DNA of 31,678 bases, from positions 1 through 31,678 of the forward strand of contig JAHLWZ010000997.1 in assembly GCA_020536535.1 (NCBI GenBank), in the 5' to 3' direction. The DNA is from Pelomyxa schiedti (taxonomy: Eukaryota; Evosea; Pelobiontida; Pelomyxidae). Shown here one piece after another: positions 21,901-31,678 of this stretch (its first letter is position 1; every line of letters starts with the position of its first letter). A program made the translations under genes and the position numbers. The notes under the pieces are model-generated. The model saw nothing but the letters and a program-made list of their open reading frames with translations. It had not been told where the DNA came from and did not search any database.

Positions 21901-24604
21901 ATTGGAGGAATGTCTAGGAAATGAATAGGTACAATGATTACTGAAATATTCAACCTTGGAAGTACTTGCAACATATTGCCCTGAGTTAAATGGTTACTAA
22001 AATACCATCACGAGTTAGGCTTACCATATCTTTTTACAGGCATCTTCCATCTCACTTGAGAGAATTAAGGACTTCATTAATCCAGCAACACTGAATCCTA
22101 AACTGGTTACAGCCTTCCATGATGATACTGGTATTGATACAATCGTTCCTAAAAAAAAAACATTGAGATTTCCCAAGAAAACACAAAAACAAACCAGTAA
22201 GCCATTTCAGCCAGCCATCCCCTGGTTGTTGTTGTGCGTTCATATCTATTTCATATTCATCCGGGTCAGTGAGAATCCATTCTGTCTCCCAGTTGAATTT
22301 GTCACAGTAATCAGGAATAACACAGCTGGAAAGAATTTTTGTATTACTGTTCCCAGTATTTTCTGGACCAAGTGTAACAGCAGTAGGTTTTCCCTGGTCA
22401 CCAGTGGTACAGTCAATCTGTGCCTGGCTTGAAACCCCAGGTGACTCACCACCTGCTTTAGCTTTTATATCCTCGTTGGTTGGAGGAGTGCTCAAAGCGG
22501 TTGCTGTGCTGACTGCTTTATCAGATTGTGTTGGTGTCTGAGAGGGAGGAAGGGACCAAAGGGGATCATATAGGGTAGGAGTAGGAATACACATGTCAGA
22601 GATTCTTGAAGTGTGTGTTGGTTTGTCATTAGATACAACTTGATTCTCTGTCGTGATTGGGTATGCAGATAAAACGCCAGGTTTCCCCAGTTGATCACTT
22701 GGAGGTTCTTGTGCTGAGATCAAACTCACAGCAGTAAGAAGTTCAAAAGGAGAATCGGGAAGTTCTAAAAGAGTAATGTTCTCTGTTGGTTCTTTTGGTT
22801 CTGGTGGTGTATGTTGGGCTGTCGGGGATCCTTCTATTTTTTTCGAAGTTTGGCTTAGATCTACTCCTAAACTATGCTCACCTAGAGAAGGTGGAGTGTT
22901 ATGTGCATCAGTGTGAGGCTCATTATCATGTGTTTCTGCCGCTGAAGACTTAGGGTCCTGTTGCAAGTTCGGCATGGATGAACGGTCTTGGCAGGTATTT
23001 GTTTGGGGGATAATAGTAAATTGCTTTGGTTCTGATATCAACAACGATCCTATTTCAGATTTGGGGGGAAGAACCGGGTTTGGAGCAGATTCTAATTTGG
23101 GATACAAGGAAGTTGGTGGTATTACATGAATGTCTGCCAAGGCCTTTGAGCTAGAAGCTGACCCAGAAACTGCTGTCACATCAATGAGAGCTGGAGCTGT
23201 ATACACCTGGGTTGCATCATCTGTACTGGTTTTTGTTTCTGTTCCAATAGCAGAGCTCTCACCTTGTGTATCACTCCTCCTTTTTGCCAGTGACAATCCC
23301 GAAGAATTGCCTTGGGCACTGGAAAGAGAGGGAATAAAGGATGGCGTTGTGAGGGGGTTCGGGTCGTATGAATCTGCTGTTGGGATTGAAAAAGGTGTCA
23401 TTTTCTGGTGCTCTTCCACAACTGGCAAGATGCTAGGGGCAACTATGTTCTCCTGATGAGAGTGCGCACTCCCATTTAGAGAATCACTTGGTGAGTGCTT
23501 TTCTGAAGGATCTGAGCCGGGCTCTTGATTCGGGGATGTAGACGGAAAGTTGTCATTACTGGTGACGTGGGGTAGAATATCATCCACTGCCAAAATACTT
23601 GTATCGACTGGTGTTACAGCGTCTAACCCGACATCCACCGCAGGTTCATCATGCCCTATTCGAGGAATACTTCCTTCGCTTTCATGGCTTCCTTCCAATT
23701 GCACAATCTCCTTTTCCTCCACCACCAGAGTGTCTTGAGCGGGTTTCTTCACCTCTGCCAAAGTAGCTGCCTCTCCCCCCACATTCACAAGACCCACCGT
23801 GCCCTGTTGGTCTCCCACAGAGACGCCAACCAGTGGATCCTTCTTCTCAACCTGCCCCTCTTTCAGTACGTGTGGCTCGACAGCACCAAGAGCTACGCCC
23901 AGCTCCGCAACGGCGCTATCAGCAGCAGCCCCAGCAGCAGAATCATTGCCCAAGCCAGCGCCCGTGCCACCCACCGGCTCAGCCTCGATGACGCCCGGCT
24001 CAGTGTCCTCCTCCGCTGTCCCAATCACCAAACCAGAGCCCCCACCAGCATCACTCCCGCAAGTATTCGCATCAGCGCAGGCAGACACGGCGGCACCATC
24101 TGCACCGGCAGCAGAACCAGAATCCACGCCATCAGTGGGAGTAGCAGCGCAACCGCGGGCGGAGCCGAGCGTCGTCGAGGCCGTTGTGGCGCCGACTACA
24201 ACAGCAACAACGATCGGCGTCGGCGGGGCAACCTCAACAGCGGTCCTCATGTTCGCCGCCGCGCCCACATCCACATTCACATTCACATTCGCATTCACAT
24301 TCGCACTCACACCCACGCCTTCCTCGCCACCGCCATCGTTACTATCTACATCATGTGCATATGTCGTCGTGGGCGTCGGAGTCGGCGCCGTTGGCTGTGG
24401 TGCCACAACGACGGGTGCCTCGGGGGTCGCGGGGGGCGCGGCCACGGCCGGTGCCTCGACGGGAGGGGGCGCGGGAGACGACGGCGGGGGGGCGGAGGCG
24501 GGGGGCGTCGCAGGCGGCGGGGCGTCGGTGGCTTGGTCGTCGTCGTCCTCGCCGGATGACGCGTCGTAAAACACTTCGCCGTCGCTGTCATCGTCACCCG
24601 ACAT
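18989..24604 (-). CDS. sn1-specific diacylglycerol lipase-like protein (lipase_3) with giant disordered regions
   Basis: Large spliced gene; start MSGDDDSDGEVF at 24604, first exon 24604-22195 (803 aa). That exon is low-complexity: Ala/Pro/Val-rich, NVNVNV repeats, then Ser/Thr/Pro. Exon 2 (22148-22025) and later exons encode the lipase. The core shows FSPGHYCAVDHE, VSIRGTWGLHD, GHSLGGG (Ser codon 21109-21111) and YSDDIVPRLSYGSLE (catalytic Asp near 20944-20949). The third triad residue is His in TDHLPHRYEAAL (codon 19208-19210). The family hydrolyses sn1-acyl chains of diacylglycerol to give monoacylglycerol. Between LLPGGEVYFLDN and HPFTMVL lie about 430 residues of Pro/Gln/Ser/Thr-rich sequence, an enormous version of the regulatory loop between the last two core strands. 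No N-terminal TM bundle like that of animal DAGL is visible. Some internal exon boundaries were not fixed. Confidence 0.8.
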
Positions 24605-24876
24605 TCGTGGTTTTATAGGAATCACCGCTGATCAAGTTGATCAGCTCTCAGCGGTAAGACTTTATCACTTGGGCCAACTCACAAAGTGGAGCCGAGTGTA
24701 TATATGGGTCACTATTGCCAGAGCATTTTTTTCCTGCAAATGTCTTCTGCCACTTCATCCTTTTTGGCAGACCAAATGACGTCGTTCCTGCTTCTCAAAC
24801 ACACACGTTGTGGCGCCGGTTCGCCCCTGTCGGCTATGCCTATGTACTGTATGAATGACGCCTATGTACTGTATGA
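24605..24876. promoter_or_regulatory. Divergent promoter between the DAG-lipase-like gene and the orphan gene
   Basis: 272 bp between two divergent start codons. Features seen: a perfect inverted repeat gctgatca-agt-tgatcagc at 24627-24645 with flanking ccgctga..tcagcgg; a gtatatat TATA-like stretch near 24699-24708, about 95 nt upstream of the lipase ATG on the minus strand; a half-CRE tgacgtcg at 24778-24785; and the tandem repeat described separately. Shared regulation of the two genes is inference. Confidence 0.45.
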
Positions 24877-24884
24877 ATGACGTC
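24841..24884. repeat. 22-bp tandem repeat (two units, one mismatch)
   Basis: Unit tatgtactgtatgaatgac + gcc at 24841-24862 is repeated at 24863-24884, where the end reads gtc. The second unit contributes the ATG used as start of the orphan gene at 24877, and its single changed base completes the CRE palindrome. Confidence 0.9.
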
Positions 24885-25970
24885 ATGTGACATCTTTGCC
24901 AGCATGGTGGTTTCCCCTGTGACCTTGGGAGTGGTGAGCATGAAGAGGTCGTACAGAGTGGGGAATGAAGATGAGACAGACCCCTTGTGGATGAGAATCA
25001 ACTCCACACCATTGTCCCATGGACGCCGTGGGGACCTGCAGTTGCAAATGAGTGCTGACCTCATCGTGGGGGAGCGCATTCGTGGGTGGGGGTGGGCTGT
25101 GCACAACACTGCAACACGACAGGGTTCACATGGTCACTCAGGAAACGTAATGGGTCATCGCCAAAACGAAAGAGATACACTTTTCTGAATAATGTCAAAG
25201 AAAAACACATTTGTTATTTCTTGTGACACTTACATGGTACCACGGCTGAATTATTGATGGCAGTACACGCTACAGTGGAACTAACACAGCAAGGTACAGT
25301 CCCTTTGGTATTGTATTTCCTTCTAACTTGCATCAGAGAGGATCGTTTACAACTCTGGAAAAAACCACAGTAGAATGCTGGCAAAGAAGAAGAGATTCTA
25401 GAAGTCCTCAAAATACTAAGTCACCATTGTGAGTGTGCTCCCTGCCCACATTAACACTTCATGCTGATATCTAACAGGTATCAGCCACACTACTTCTTTG
25501 GTTGCCTGTGTGTAGTACCACCCCACAAGTATGTTCAGCTCTTCTGTTATATCTTGTTCTAACTTCTACAGGTGTCCCTGTTGTTATTATTTCCACTGGT
25601 CTTCAAGACAAGCTGATAGGAACCCAAACAATATGTACTGGTACGCTCACCCTGTATGACTTCATTCTCACTAGCACCTAGGAACAACCACGACAGCTGC
25701 AGGACGGGAACAATTAGTGAGAAGCGGCCCTGGGGTTGCTCATTTGCCAGCACACATCCACAACCCCAAGCAGTCTCACGGCACGGCACGGCACCGCACC
25801 ACCCACCTAGCCTCACAGGTGCCTATGAGCACTGACCTGTATGCAAAAAGCACCACTGCTTTTTGGCAGCATTCAGCATTCACCCACACCCACCAGAATC
25901 ACAACAGCAAATGCCAGCACCAAACAAAACTGTGCCGGAGTGCAAAAACACCAGGAACCCTGCACCATAA
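24877..25970 (+). CDS. Orphan protein, eight short exons, Cys/aromatic-rich middle
   Basis: No family recognised. The chain 24877-25081, 25123-25222, 25264-25293, 25339-25428, 25478-25528, 25572-25640, 25697-25818, 25870-25970 keeps one frame through seven introns of 41, 41, 45, 49, 43, 56 and 51 nt and ends in TAA followed by ataaata. That is hard to get by chance; it predicts 255 aa. Residues about 20-75 are mixed (KRSYRVGNEDETDPLWMR, ADLIVGERIRF), then a Lys/Arg stretch (SSPKRKRYTF), then a Cys/Tyr/Trp/His-rich segment (YFFGCLCVVPPHKCPCC, YYFHWSSRQADRNPNNMY) that could bind zinc, then a Pro/His/Gln tail. Competing minus-strand ORFs exist over the same bases but do not chain through splice sites as well. 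The first ATG follows an in-frame stop. Confidence 0.5.
24878..24885. promoter_or_regulatory. TGACGTCA (CRE/ATF-type palindrome)
   Basis: Exact 8-bp palindrome bound by CREB/ATF bZIP factors in animals and fungi. Here it overlaps the predicted start codon of the orphan gene (ATGACGTCATG), so it could act on the lipase-like gene on the other side, or be a chance match. Confidence 0.3.
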
Positions 25971-26172
25971 ATAAATAGAACCGATCTGTTGGCCATTCCC
26001 TCTTTATTTCTTTTTTCTTTTTCTAAACACAAACTCTTAGAAGTGTCCGGAAAAGACATCTATCCAATAGATTTACCAATAGAAAGCTCTGAACCTAAAA
26101 GTTAGACTCTAAGAGTTTATTGTTTATTACTTTAGCTTTTTTGCTTTAGCCACTGTGGTGTTGTTCCCGCCT

Positions 26173-26178
26173 TATAAA
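26173..26178 (+). promoter_or_regulatory. TATA-like element (TATAAA)
   Basis: The sequence ccttaTAAAggc at 26169-26181 lies 117 nt upstream of the preferred ATG of the clan-CD-like gene. Its position suits a core promoter with initiation near 26200. The intergenic stretch 25971-26172 is AT-rich and otherwise featureless, apart from T-rich runs after the orphan gene's polyadenylation-like ataaataaa. Confidence 0.4.
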
Positions 26179-26289
26179 GGCACTAGAACCTGGGTGTCGC
26201 CTGAATCTCCCTCAGGGTCCCAACAGATTCTCGGTGTCTTTTTTTTACACGACCGATGCACTGACTGCACGTGCGCAACGAGCAGGGGA

Positions 26290-28386
26290 ATGCGACGGAG
26301 ACGACGGCTGGGACATTGTACTCCCCGCCAAGCGCCCCTCCGCATTCGTGTCGGCATCGGGGTCGGCGGCGACGACATCTACAGCAGCAGCACGCGCTGT
26401 GGATGCTCGCGCTTCACGTGGCGGCTCTGGCGCACTTGGTGGCGATGGAGGGGAGGCTGAGGCTGAGGATGGGGATGAAGCTGAGGACGAGGTGGCGTCG
26501 GCAGGGGCAACTGTCACTCCGCTGAATGTGGCGACATTGAACGACAACGTGTCGGCCGACGTTGCCGTACCTTGGTGGGCTGTTCTGGGGGCTGTTTGCA
26601 GACTCACGAAGGAGCGAGGAAATGGGAAGCAGGGCGGCATTGTCAGAGTGCTGAATCCACACAACTTGTATTCCAGGGTCTTCCACACCTCTCATTTCCA
26701 CCGCATGGGGGGATGTGATGTAAAGCGGCGCAGCGATTGCCGCAAAATGTTGCTTGCCCTGGAGAGCCAAGGCTTCGTTGCGTCAATCAAGGGCACGGCC
26801 TCATTCCGCGTCAAAGAATCATGTCAGTGGACGACACTGTGTGACCAAGTGAAGATGATTATGCGAGATAAGCGAAGGGAGAGGCGGCAGATTGGAGGAA
26901 GGGAAAGGAAGGCGGCAAACAAGCTACTCCCAAAGAAGCCCCCTGAGCCAAGTGTTCACCAAACTCACCCCAATTCAGCAACAAAGTTTTGGGATGAGGT
27001 TTGCCAACTGCCCTGTGCGACATCAACAGGTGCTGACTGTGTTTCCTTTAGCCCAATCAAATACCCAACATTGTTTCTCTTCTTCTTACCATGATAAACA
27101 ATAGATAGCTTTAGATGGAACATTTTAACAGTGGAGATGATGGAGGGACCACCATGGGGGGACACACTACGTACCTTCTTTCGCTCTCAGCCTTCAGTCA
27201 CGGTTTACAGCGTTACTCCACGATCTTCAGATGAAGTGTAGGCACCACCCTCACGAGTTCACCTTTTGTTTAACTTGGCCTCAGAGAAAACTTGAACGGA
27301 AAATGCATGGACGAGCAGAACATGCCAGCAGAGTCAATCGATGTAATCATCGTTGTGGCTCATGGCCAACTATTGCATGCCAGTGAGATAAGTACCAAAA
27401 AGCAGTTGGCCTGGCTTAACAGAGACGGGAACGGTGCTGCGGACGATGATTGGGATGGGTCGGCACCTTTGCGCCCAATCATAAAGGACGAGAATGGTGA
27501 AGACTTCTCATACTCGGCTGCTGAACTCTATGCAAGCCTTACGGACCAATTTCCAAGGGCGGAGCTCGTGGTCTTCTCCAGTTGCCTGGTTCTAGCCACT
27601 GATACTAGGTGCAGTGCACTCCAGCCCTTCATAGATAAGCAACATAGGTTCATGTCTTTCTGTAACAATTGTGAGTGTGATGACGCGGGAGCGCGGGAGA
27701 AGGCGTTACTGCAATTGGCTCTCTCTGAATTCCATAAGCACGTTGCCAGGCATCACAAACGCAAAGGCTGGGCCACAAGCAGTAAAGTCTGGAACTGGAA
27801 TGATGATCACCTCCTGTGCCTGACTGGCCGTGGAAAATCCTCACCAGAAACATCTCCTTCTTCTACCCCTTCACCTTCATCTCCCCCCTGCAGCACGTTC
27901 TCTGCGCCTAATCCCAGGTGGTTCAGGAAACGCACCACAAAGAGGAAGAGTATGGTTTCAGAGAGCAAGAAGGAGAGGCTACAAGCTTGGAAAGACGACG
28001 ATTATAAGGCCGATGACACAAATAGCAGTGAGGACGAGGATGAGGATGAAGATGAGAATGATGAGGAAGAAGACAACAACAGTACCAGTAGTGGCGAGAA
28101 TGAGAACCCTCCCACAGATGAACACAAAGAGAACCTCAATAAATTTCAACCATGCCAAGCAACACAAACACTCCCTTCAACAGGAAGCACAGTAACGCTC
28201 ACCACAACAACAATAACAAACACAAGCACTACAACCTCAACAAGCATAACCTCATCACGTACTCCAACCTCTTCATTGTATACAACAACTCAAGGAACAG
28301 CTGTTTTCAACCCACCAAACCCCAAGAGGAAAAGACCTTCATTGACAAAACCACCTCCTTCTCTCAAATGCAAGGACACACAATAA
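26290..28386 (+). CDS. Caspase/CHAT-like (clan CD) domain protein with winged-helix-like N-terminus and charged tail
   Basis: Exons 26290-26347, 26391-27029, 27105-27237, 27285-28386 give 643 aa; introns are 43, 75 and 47 nt. An alternative reads through the first intron, but it has no in-frame ATG. Residues after about 120 (PWWAVLGAVCRLTKERG .. KRRSDCRKMLLALESQGFV .. TASFRV) look like a winged helix, then a basic stretch. The core follows the caspase-fold order: strand RWNILTVEM, helix GDTLRTFFRSQ, strand VTVYSVT, helix, strand DVIIVVAHG (His303), an acidic loop, SYSAAELYASL, strand AELVVFSSC (Cys377). H-G and S/A-C at strand ends are the clan CD dyad; DENGEDFSYSAAELY..ELVVFSSC closely resembles CHAT domains. 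An acidic (EDEDEDEDEN) and Lys/Thr/Ser-rich tail ends the protein. Peptidase activity is inferred, not shown. Confidence 0.55.
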
Positions 28387-29099
28387 GAAAGATACTTGCA
28401 TATACTTCCACACACCCCCCCCCCCCCCCCCCAAAAAAAAAAAAGAAAAAAAACCAAACTTACTGGCAGGTGCATGGAAAGGGGGACTTACGGAGTTAAC
28501 ACGGCCCATGCAGCCCAGAGGCACCCATTGTGTGTAAGCTCGGTGTTGAAAGCTGGCAATACCCCAGGGCCCGTGCCCCAGAGCGTGCGACGCACCCCGG
28601 CCCCGGTGGTCGCGGTCCGTCGTTTCATGACACCTTTCTTCCTTCTGTTTGGCAGTCCTTTTTCCGTTCTTTTTATCCACTCCGAGAACTGCCCCGGTCG
28701 GGATTATGGGATCGCTGGAAAAAACCCAAAATCCTCACTCTCAGTCTTTTTTTTCTTTTCCTCTGCCTTGTTGATTATAAAAACCGTGTTCTCCTTTGCT
28801 GTCGTAGCCGTGGCGGTTGTGGTCCTACGGGTGTGTAGTAGTTCGACATCCATTTCCATTATTATGGGAGAGTACATGCTGGGTGAGGCTCGGTGGTGGG
28901 TAGGCGCAGGAATGAGATGAGATGGCGTGGGCAATCAAAAAACCCCTGGGAAAAACCTATGTCATAAAATTGTGACTGTGTTGTTGGATTCAAAACAAAA
29001 TCGTCACGGTTTGTTACCCCTCTCCAACATAGAATTGTAAATAATGCAACATAAAGAGTAGACTGTTTATAAGTTATATAAACCCAAATTCAGGAAGTG
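28387..29099. other. Interval without a supported gene, with C18/A12 tract
   Basis: Directly after the clan-CD-like gene. It holds C18 (28415-28432) followed by A12 (28433-28444). A GC-rich patch at 28550-28620 lies inside a minus-strand ORF (28680 downward) with a basic start MDKKNGKRTAKQKEER and a gtaagt donor near 28493, but no domain or coherent downstream exon. A plus-strand ORF (28396-28920) is Val/Phe-rich low complexity. A ttataagttatataaac stretch near 29068 could be a promoter or the 5' flank of the retrotransposon. Confidence 0.35.
28415..28444 (+). repeat. C18 followed by A12 homopolymers
   Basis: Uninterrupted C18 (28415-28432) then A12 (28433-28444), followed by g and more A. 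It lies about 30 nt after the stop of the clan-CD-like gene, in its probable 3' UTR. Exact lengths are vulnerable to sequencing error. Confidence 0.9.
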
Positions 29100-29368
29100 G
29101 AGTGCATGACTTGGGCAGAAGAAGCAAAGCAAAAACAAAAGAGGCCATCATCAAAGTGGCATTGAGCACAGCCAAATGAGCACATAGCAGTAATGGGTTG
29201 AGCCGGCCACAAATGAGCATGTGCACGCCATGGCAGAGACATTCAAAGAAAGAAACTGCAACAAGGCTCGGGAAACAATCACGAAATGGGCGTACATATC
29301 CTGCACAGTCCTGGTGAGCACTTTTACGCCCCCGTTTTAGCAACAATTTTCTTCCTAAATCTGTCTCC

Positions 29369-29773
29369 TTGTGGAGTTACAACCGGCATCAGAGACTCCT
29401 TTTCTTCTTGTTTCCTCTGGCACAAGTGTTGATTTTCAAATCCCTCAACCCCACACAACCCGAAGTCCTGATGGAAGGCCGAATGTCCAAGGTTCAAATT
29501 CTCTGGGAGAATCAAGCCTTAGACATTATCGGCGTCTATGCCCCATACTTAGGCCACCCAGAAGCGACAGACTTCTGGGAACACGCTAACAAAAAATACA
29601 CCCCAAGTAACACATCGGCAACCATCTTGATAGGGGATTTCAATATCCCACTCTTCAAATACCAACACCCTTCTTTTGAGAGGTCAGCAAACCTGAGACA
29701 AGCAGCAATGTCAACCATGGAAAACTGCATACAAGTTGCACCTCCTGAGAATCCTTCCAGAAAGCCTCCCTGA
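29369..29773 (+). pseudogene. LINE apurinic-type endonuclease fragment
   Basis: The translation contains ALDIIGVYAPYLG and ATILIGDFNIPLF, the middle part of an exonuclease/endonuclease/phosphatase domain (GDFN carries the catalytic Asp and Asn). The first motifs of the domain are in shifted frames upstream. The C-terminal SDHxP-type motif is missing: about 40 codons after GDFN the sequence jumps directly to the linker of the reverse transcriptase, so an internal deletion has removed the end of the nuclease. Confidence 0.75.
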
Positions 29774-31678
29774 CAATCCAGTGGCATGCTGGAAGACCTA
29801 CAAGAGGCTACTAACCAAAGCCGCATGGCAAACGATGAACAACCACAATAACACACAGCAGGATACTCTCTCAGCATTGCTTAAGTTGCAGAAAGCATCT
29901 GCAACAGAAGCCTTGACCATCATTGAAAGAAACAAGGAGGTAGCAGATCTGTTCGACTACTATCCTCCAAGCCCGGACCAAATACAAGAGGCAATCACAT
30001 GGGTTAAAACTCAATTAGACATCAAAATCCCCAAGAAGAAGCACACACCATTCCCTGAGATTCCAGCAAGGAGCAGTCTCTATGCTCAAATGTTGGACCC
30101 CGCAACCCCAGTAACGCCCTGAGGAAAGATGAAATAACTAAGGAATTCTGGGCCCCTCTCCTCGGTCCGATATCATCAGATGGAGAGGCCCTGAAGACCC
30201 TTCTGAGCAAATACAGGAAAAAACTAGGCCCATTTCCAATGTTGACCCCTGATGATGTAGAGGCAGCAATCCTTTCATGCAAATCCAAATCAGCCCCAGG
30301 ACCAGACGGCATCAGCTTTGCGGCGTGGAAAACCCTACCTAAGCTGTCAACCATCATATTATGCAATATGTTCCACTGGTTAACGGAGCACACAGCTCCC
30401 CCACATTTCAATGATTCCCTGTTCTTTTCCTTCCTGAAAGTGGAAGGAACAACAAGAATAGATGAATCAAGGCCAATTTCCCCTCCCAATACTGACAACC
30501 GCATCATAACGAAAACAATGGCCTACCTTCTCAACCCTCTTATCGCCCAGCTGTGCCACCCAAACCAGAATGGGTTTTTTGAAGGCCGGCTCATTGATGA
30601 CAACATCACAGCAGTAGCCAACACCTTCTACACACTCAAAAACCACAATGTAGCAGCCCAATTCCTCTTCACTGACTTCTCTAAGGCCTATGACAATTTG
30701 GATAGGAACGCCATAATCCACATCCTGGGACATGTTGGAATGCCCCAGTCTTGGACTAACGTTATTACGCACCTTATGCAAGACACTGAAGCATACCTAC
30801 CCTCCGGCATCCACTTCCCACTGAGGGGAGTGCAGCAAGGCTGTCCGCTCTCCCCTCTGATTTTTAACGTGGTAATTGACACACTCCTCATGAACCTACA
30901 ATGCTCCCCAGCCAAACCCAAAGTGTCAGCTTATGCAGATGATATCTGCACTGCCTGGAGGAACCTCAAGTACCTCGACACAGGAGCTCCAACCTTTGAT
31001 CTTTATTGCCGGGCTACAGGAGCATCCCTGAACTTCCGCAAGACGGAAGTGCTGGCTGCGTCTCCCTCATTAGCCAAGGACAAAACATTGACAGCCTGGC
31101 CGGTGCAAACTGTGACAAAGTATAAGTACCTAGGAGTATACATCGGTCACATCACTGATTGAACCAGCAATCAACAAAGCCTGCAAGAGAGCTCAAGCCA
31201 TCATTCCGAAGGTTATTGGCCTCCAACATAAAGTGTTGGCTGCCAATATCTACATCCACTCCATCCTCCAATACCAATGCCGATTTGAAGTTTTCTCCCC
31301 AACAGACATCTGGAAACCATACATGACCAAGATCTTCGATTGATCACCCCCTCAAACTGCACATCCCTGGAGCACCTCACCACCCTCAAAAAGCAAGGGG
31401 GGCTGTCTACACCCTTGCTGGATATGATGTGGTGGAACGTTGCAACAGCAGTTTCAGCCTATCTGTCACAACCCCACAAACAAAGATGGCACCAGCCCAA
31501 TTTGGGAGATTGCCCTCCTCAATAAGCATATTCCAGCCCACATGAGCACTCCCACCGACATCTACAGGAGTATCATGCAAGAACGACCCACCAAACCCCT
31601 ACACCACAAACTTCACACTGCCATGAACACTCCGCCAACTGAAACCAACTGGCTCAACTTAGTCAAGAACCTCAACAC
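29736..31678 (+). pseudogene. LINE reverse transcriptase and post-RT region (frameshifted)
   Basis: The linker is open at 29736-30122. The RT domain is open from about 30090 to 31162 in one frame: SAPGPDGISFAAW, DESRPISPPNTDNRIITK, FFEGRLIDDNI, FTDFSKAYDN, RGVQQGCPLSPLIFN, SAYADDIC (YADD catalytic motif at 30932-30943) and TKYKYLGVYIG. The catalytic core is therefore complete. At about 31155 the frame shifts (SLIEPAINKACKRAQAI continues the element), again near 31340, and again near 31520, after which WEIALLNKHIPAHM runs to the window edge. An active element would need one open frame, so this copy is dead, though not old enough for heavy stop accumulation. Confidence 0.85.

Larger units (their letters stand above)
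29100..31678 (+). mobile_element. APE-type non-LTR (LINE, L1-like) retrotransposon, decayed and cut by the window end
   Basis: Order: endonuclease remnant, linker, reverse transcriptase, post-RT region, all on the plus strand but spread over at least four reading-frame shifts. Traces of coding sequence upstream of 29369 (AETFKERNCNKARETITKW at about 29231-29290, in another frame) suggest that the 5' part is present but broken. The left boundary is not defined; no target-site duplication can be tested because the right end is outside. Codon use and protein motifs differ from the neighbouring host genes, and no introns are present. Confidence 0.8.

Noticed and set aside
23651-24569. Plus-strand ORFs (up to 302 aa) opposite the first exon of the lipase-like gene
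   Set aside because: Mirror frames of low-complexity GC-rich coding sequence; the minus frame is open for 803 codons and splices into the lipase domain.
24840-25411. Minus-strand ORFs over the orphan gene (for example LILIHKGSVSSSF.. and SCKRSSLMQVRRKYN..)
   Set aside because: They look protein-like, but the best minus-strand junction creates a stop, whereas the plus-strand exons chain through seven introns in one frame.
1-31678. CRISPR arrays, rRNA, tRNA and bacterial-type operons
   Set aside because: No spaced repeats, no rRNA or tRNA signatures seen; all genes carry spliceosomal introns.

Overview
The window is eukaryotic nuclear DNA from an intron-rich, gene-dense organism, most likely a free-living protist. 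An amoebozoan (Archamoebae type) would fit the Roco kinase, the TRIM-like proteins and the very short introns, but this is an inference of low confidence. I rebuilt the gene models by hand from frame-compatible splice junctions. Most introns are GT..AG and about 41-56 nt long, often with a ctaac or ttaat-like branch site and a cag/aag acceptor. Several genes splice through 7-14 introns with an exactly conserved reading frame. The code is standard.

Layout. 1-6768 (+): two near-identical tandem genes for RING / B-box / coiled-coil / FN3 proteins that end in a glycine-rich domain like that of ALK/LTK. The first is cut by the window edge and carries a frameshift in an A tract. 6835-12000 (-): a compact same-strand block: a DUF1353-like protein with a Cys-rich, probably acylated N-terminus; only 12 nt from it, a myristoyl-type EF-hand/RhoGAP fusion protein; then a membrane-anchored O-methyltransferase. 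12176-17083 (-): a Roco protein (LRR, Roc GTPase, COR, kinase). 17084-18988: a poorly resolved stretch with a three-exon hypothetical gene. 18989-24604 (-): a large sn1-diacylglycerol-lipase-like protein with a very large insertion in its catalytic domain. 24605-24876: divergent promoter with a TGACGTCA site. 24877-25970 (+): an eight-exon orphan gene. 26290-28386 (+): a protein with an N-terminal winged-helix-like region, a caspase/CHAT-like (clan CD) His-Cys core and a charged tail. 29100-31678 (+): a decayed APE-type non-LTR retrotransposon running off the window.

Several products fit membrane-linked signalling: Ca2+-regulated Rho GTPase inactivation, a Roco kinase, DAG lipase, and acylated or TM-anchored proteins. 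The neighbourhood shows no evidence that they form one pathway. The most unusual items are the clan-CD-like protein, the EF-hand/RhoGAP fusion, the DAG lipase with its giant regulatory-loop insertion, the acylated DUF1353 protein, and the TRIM-like proteins with an ALK/LTK-type C-terminal domain.
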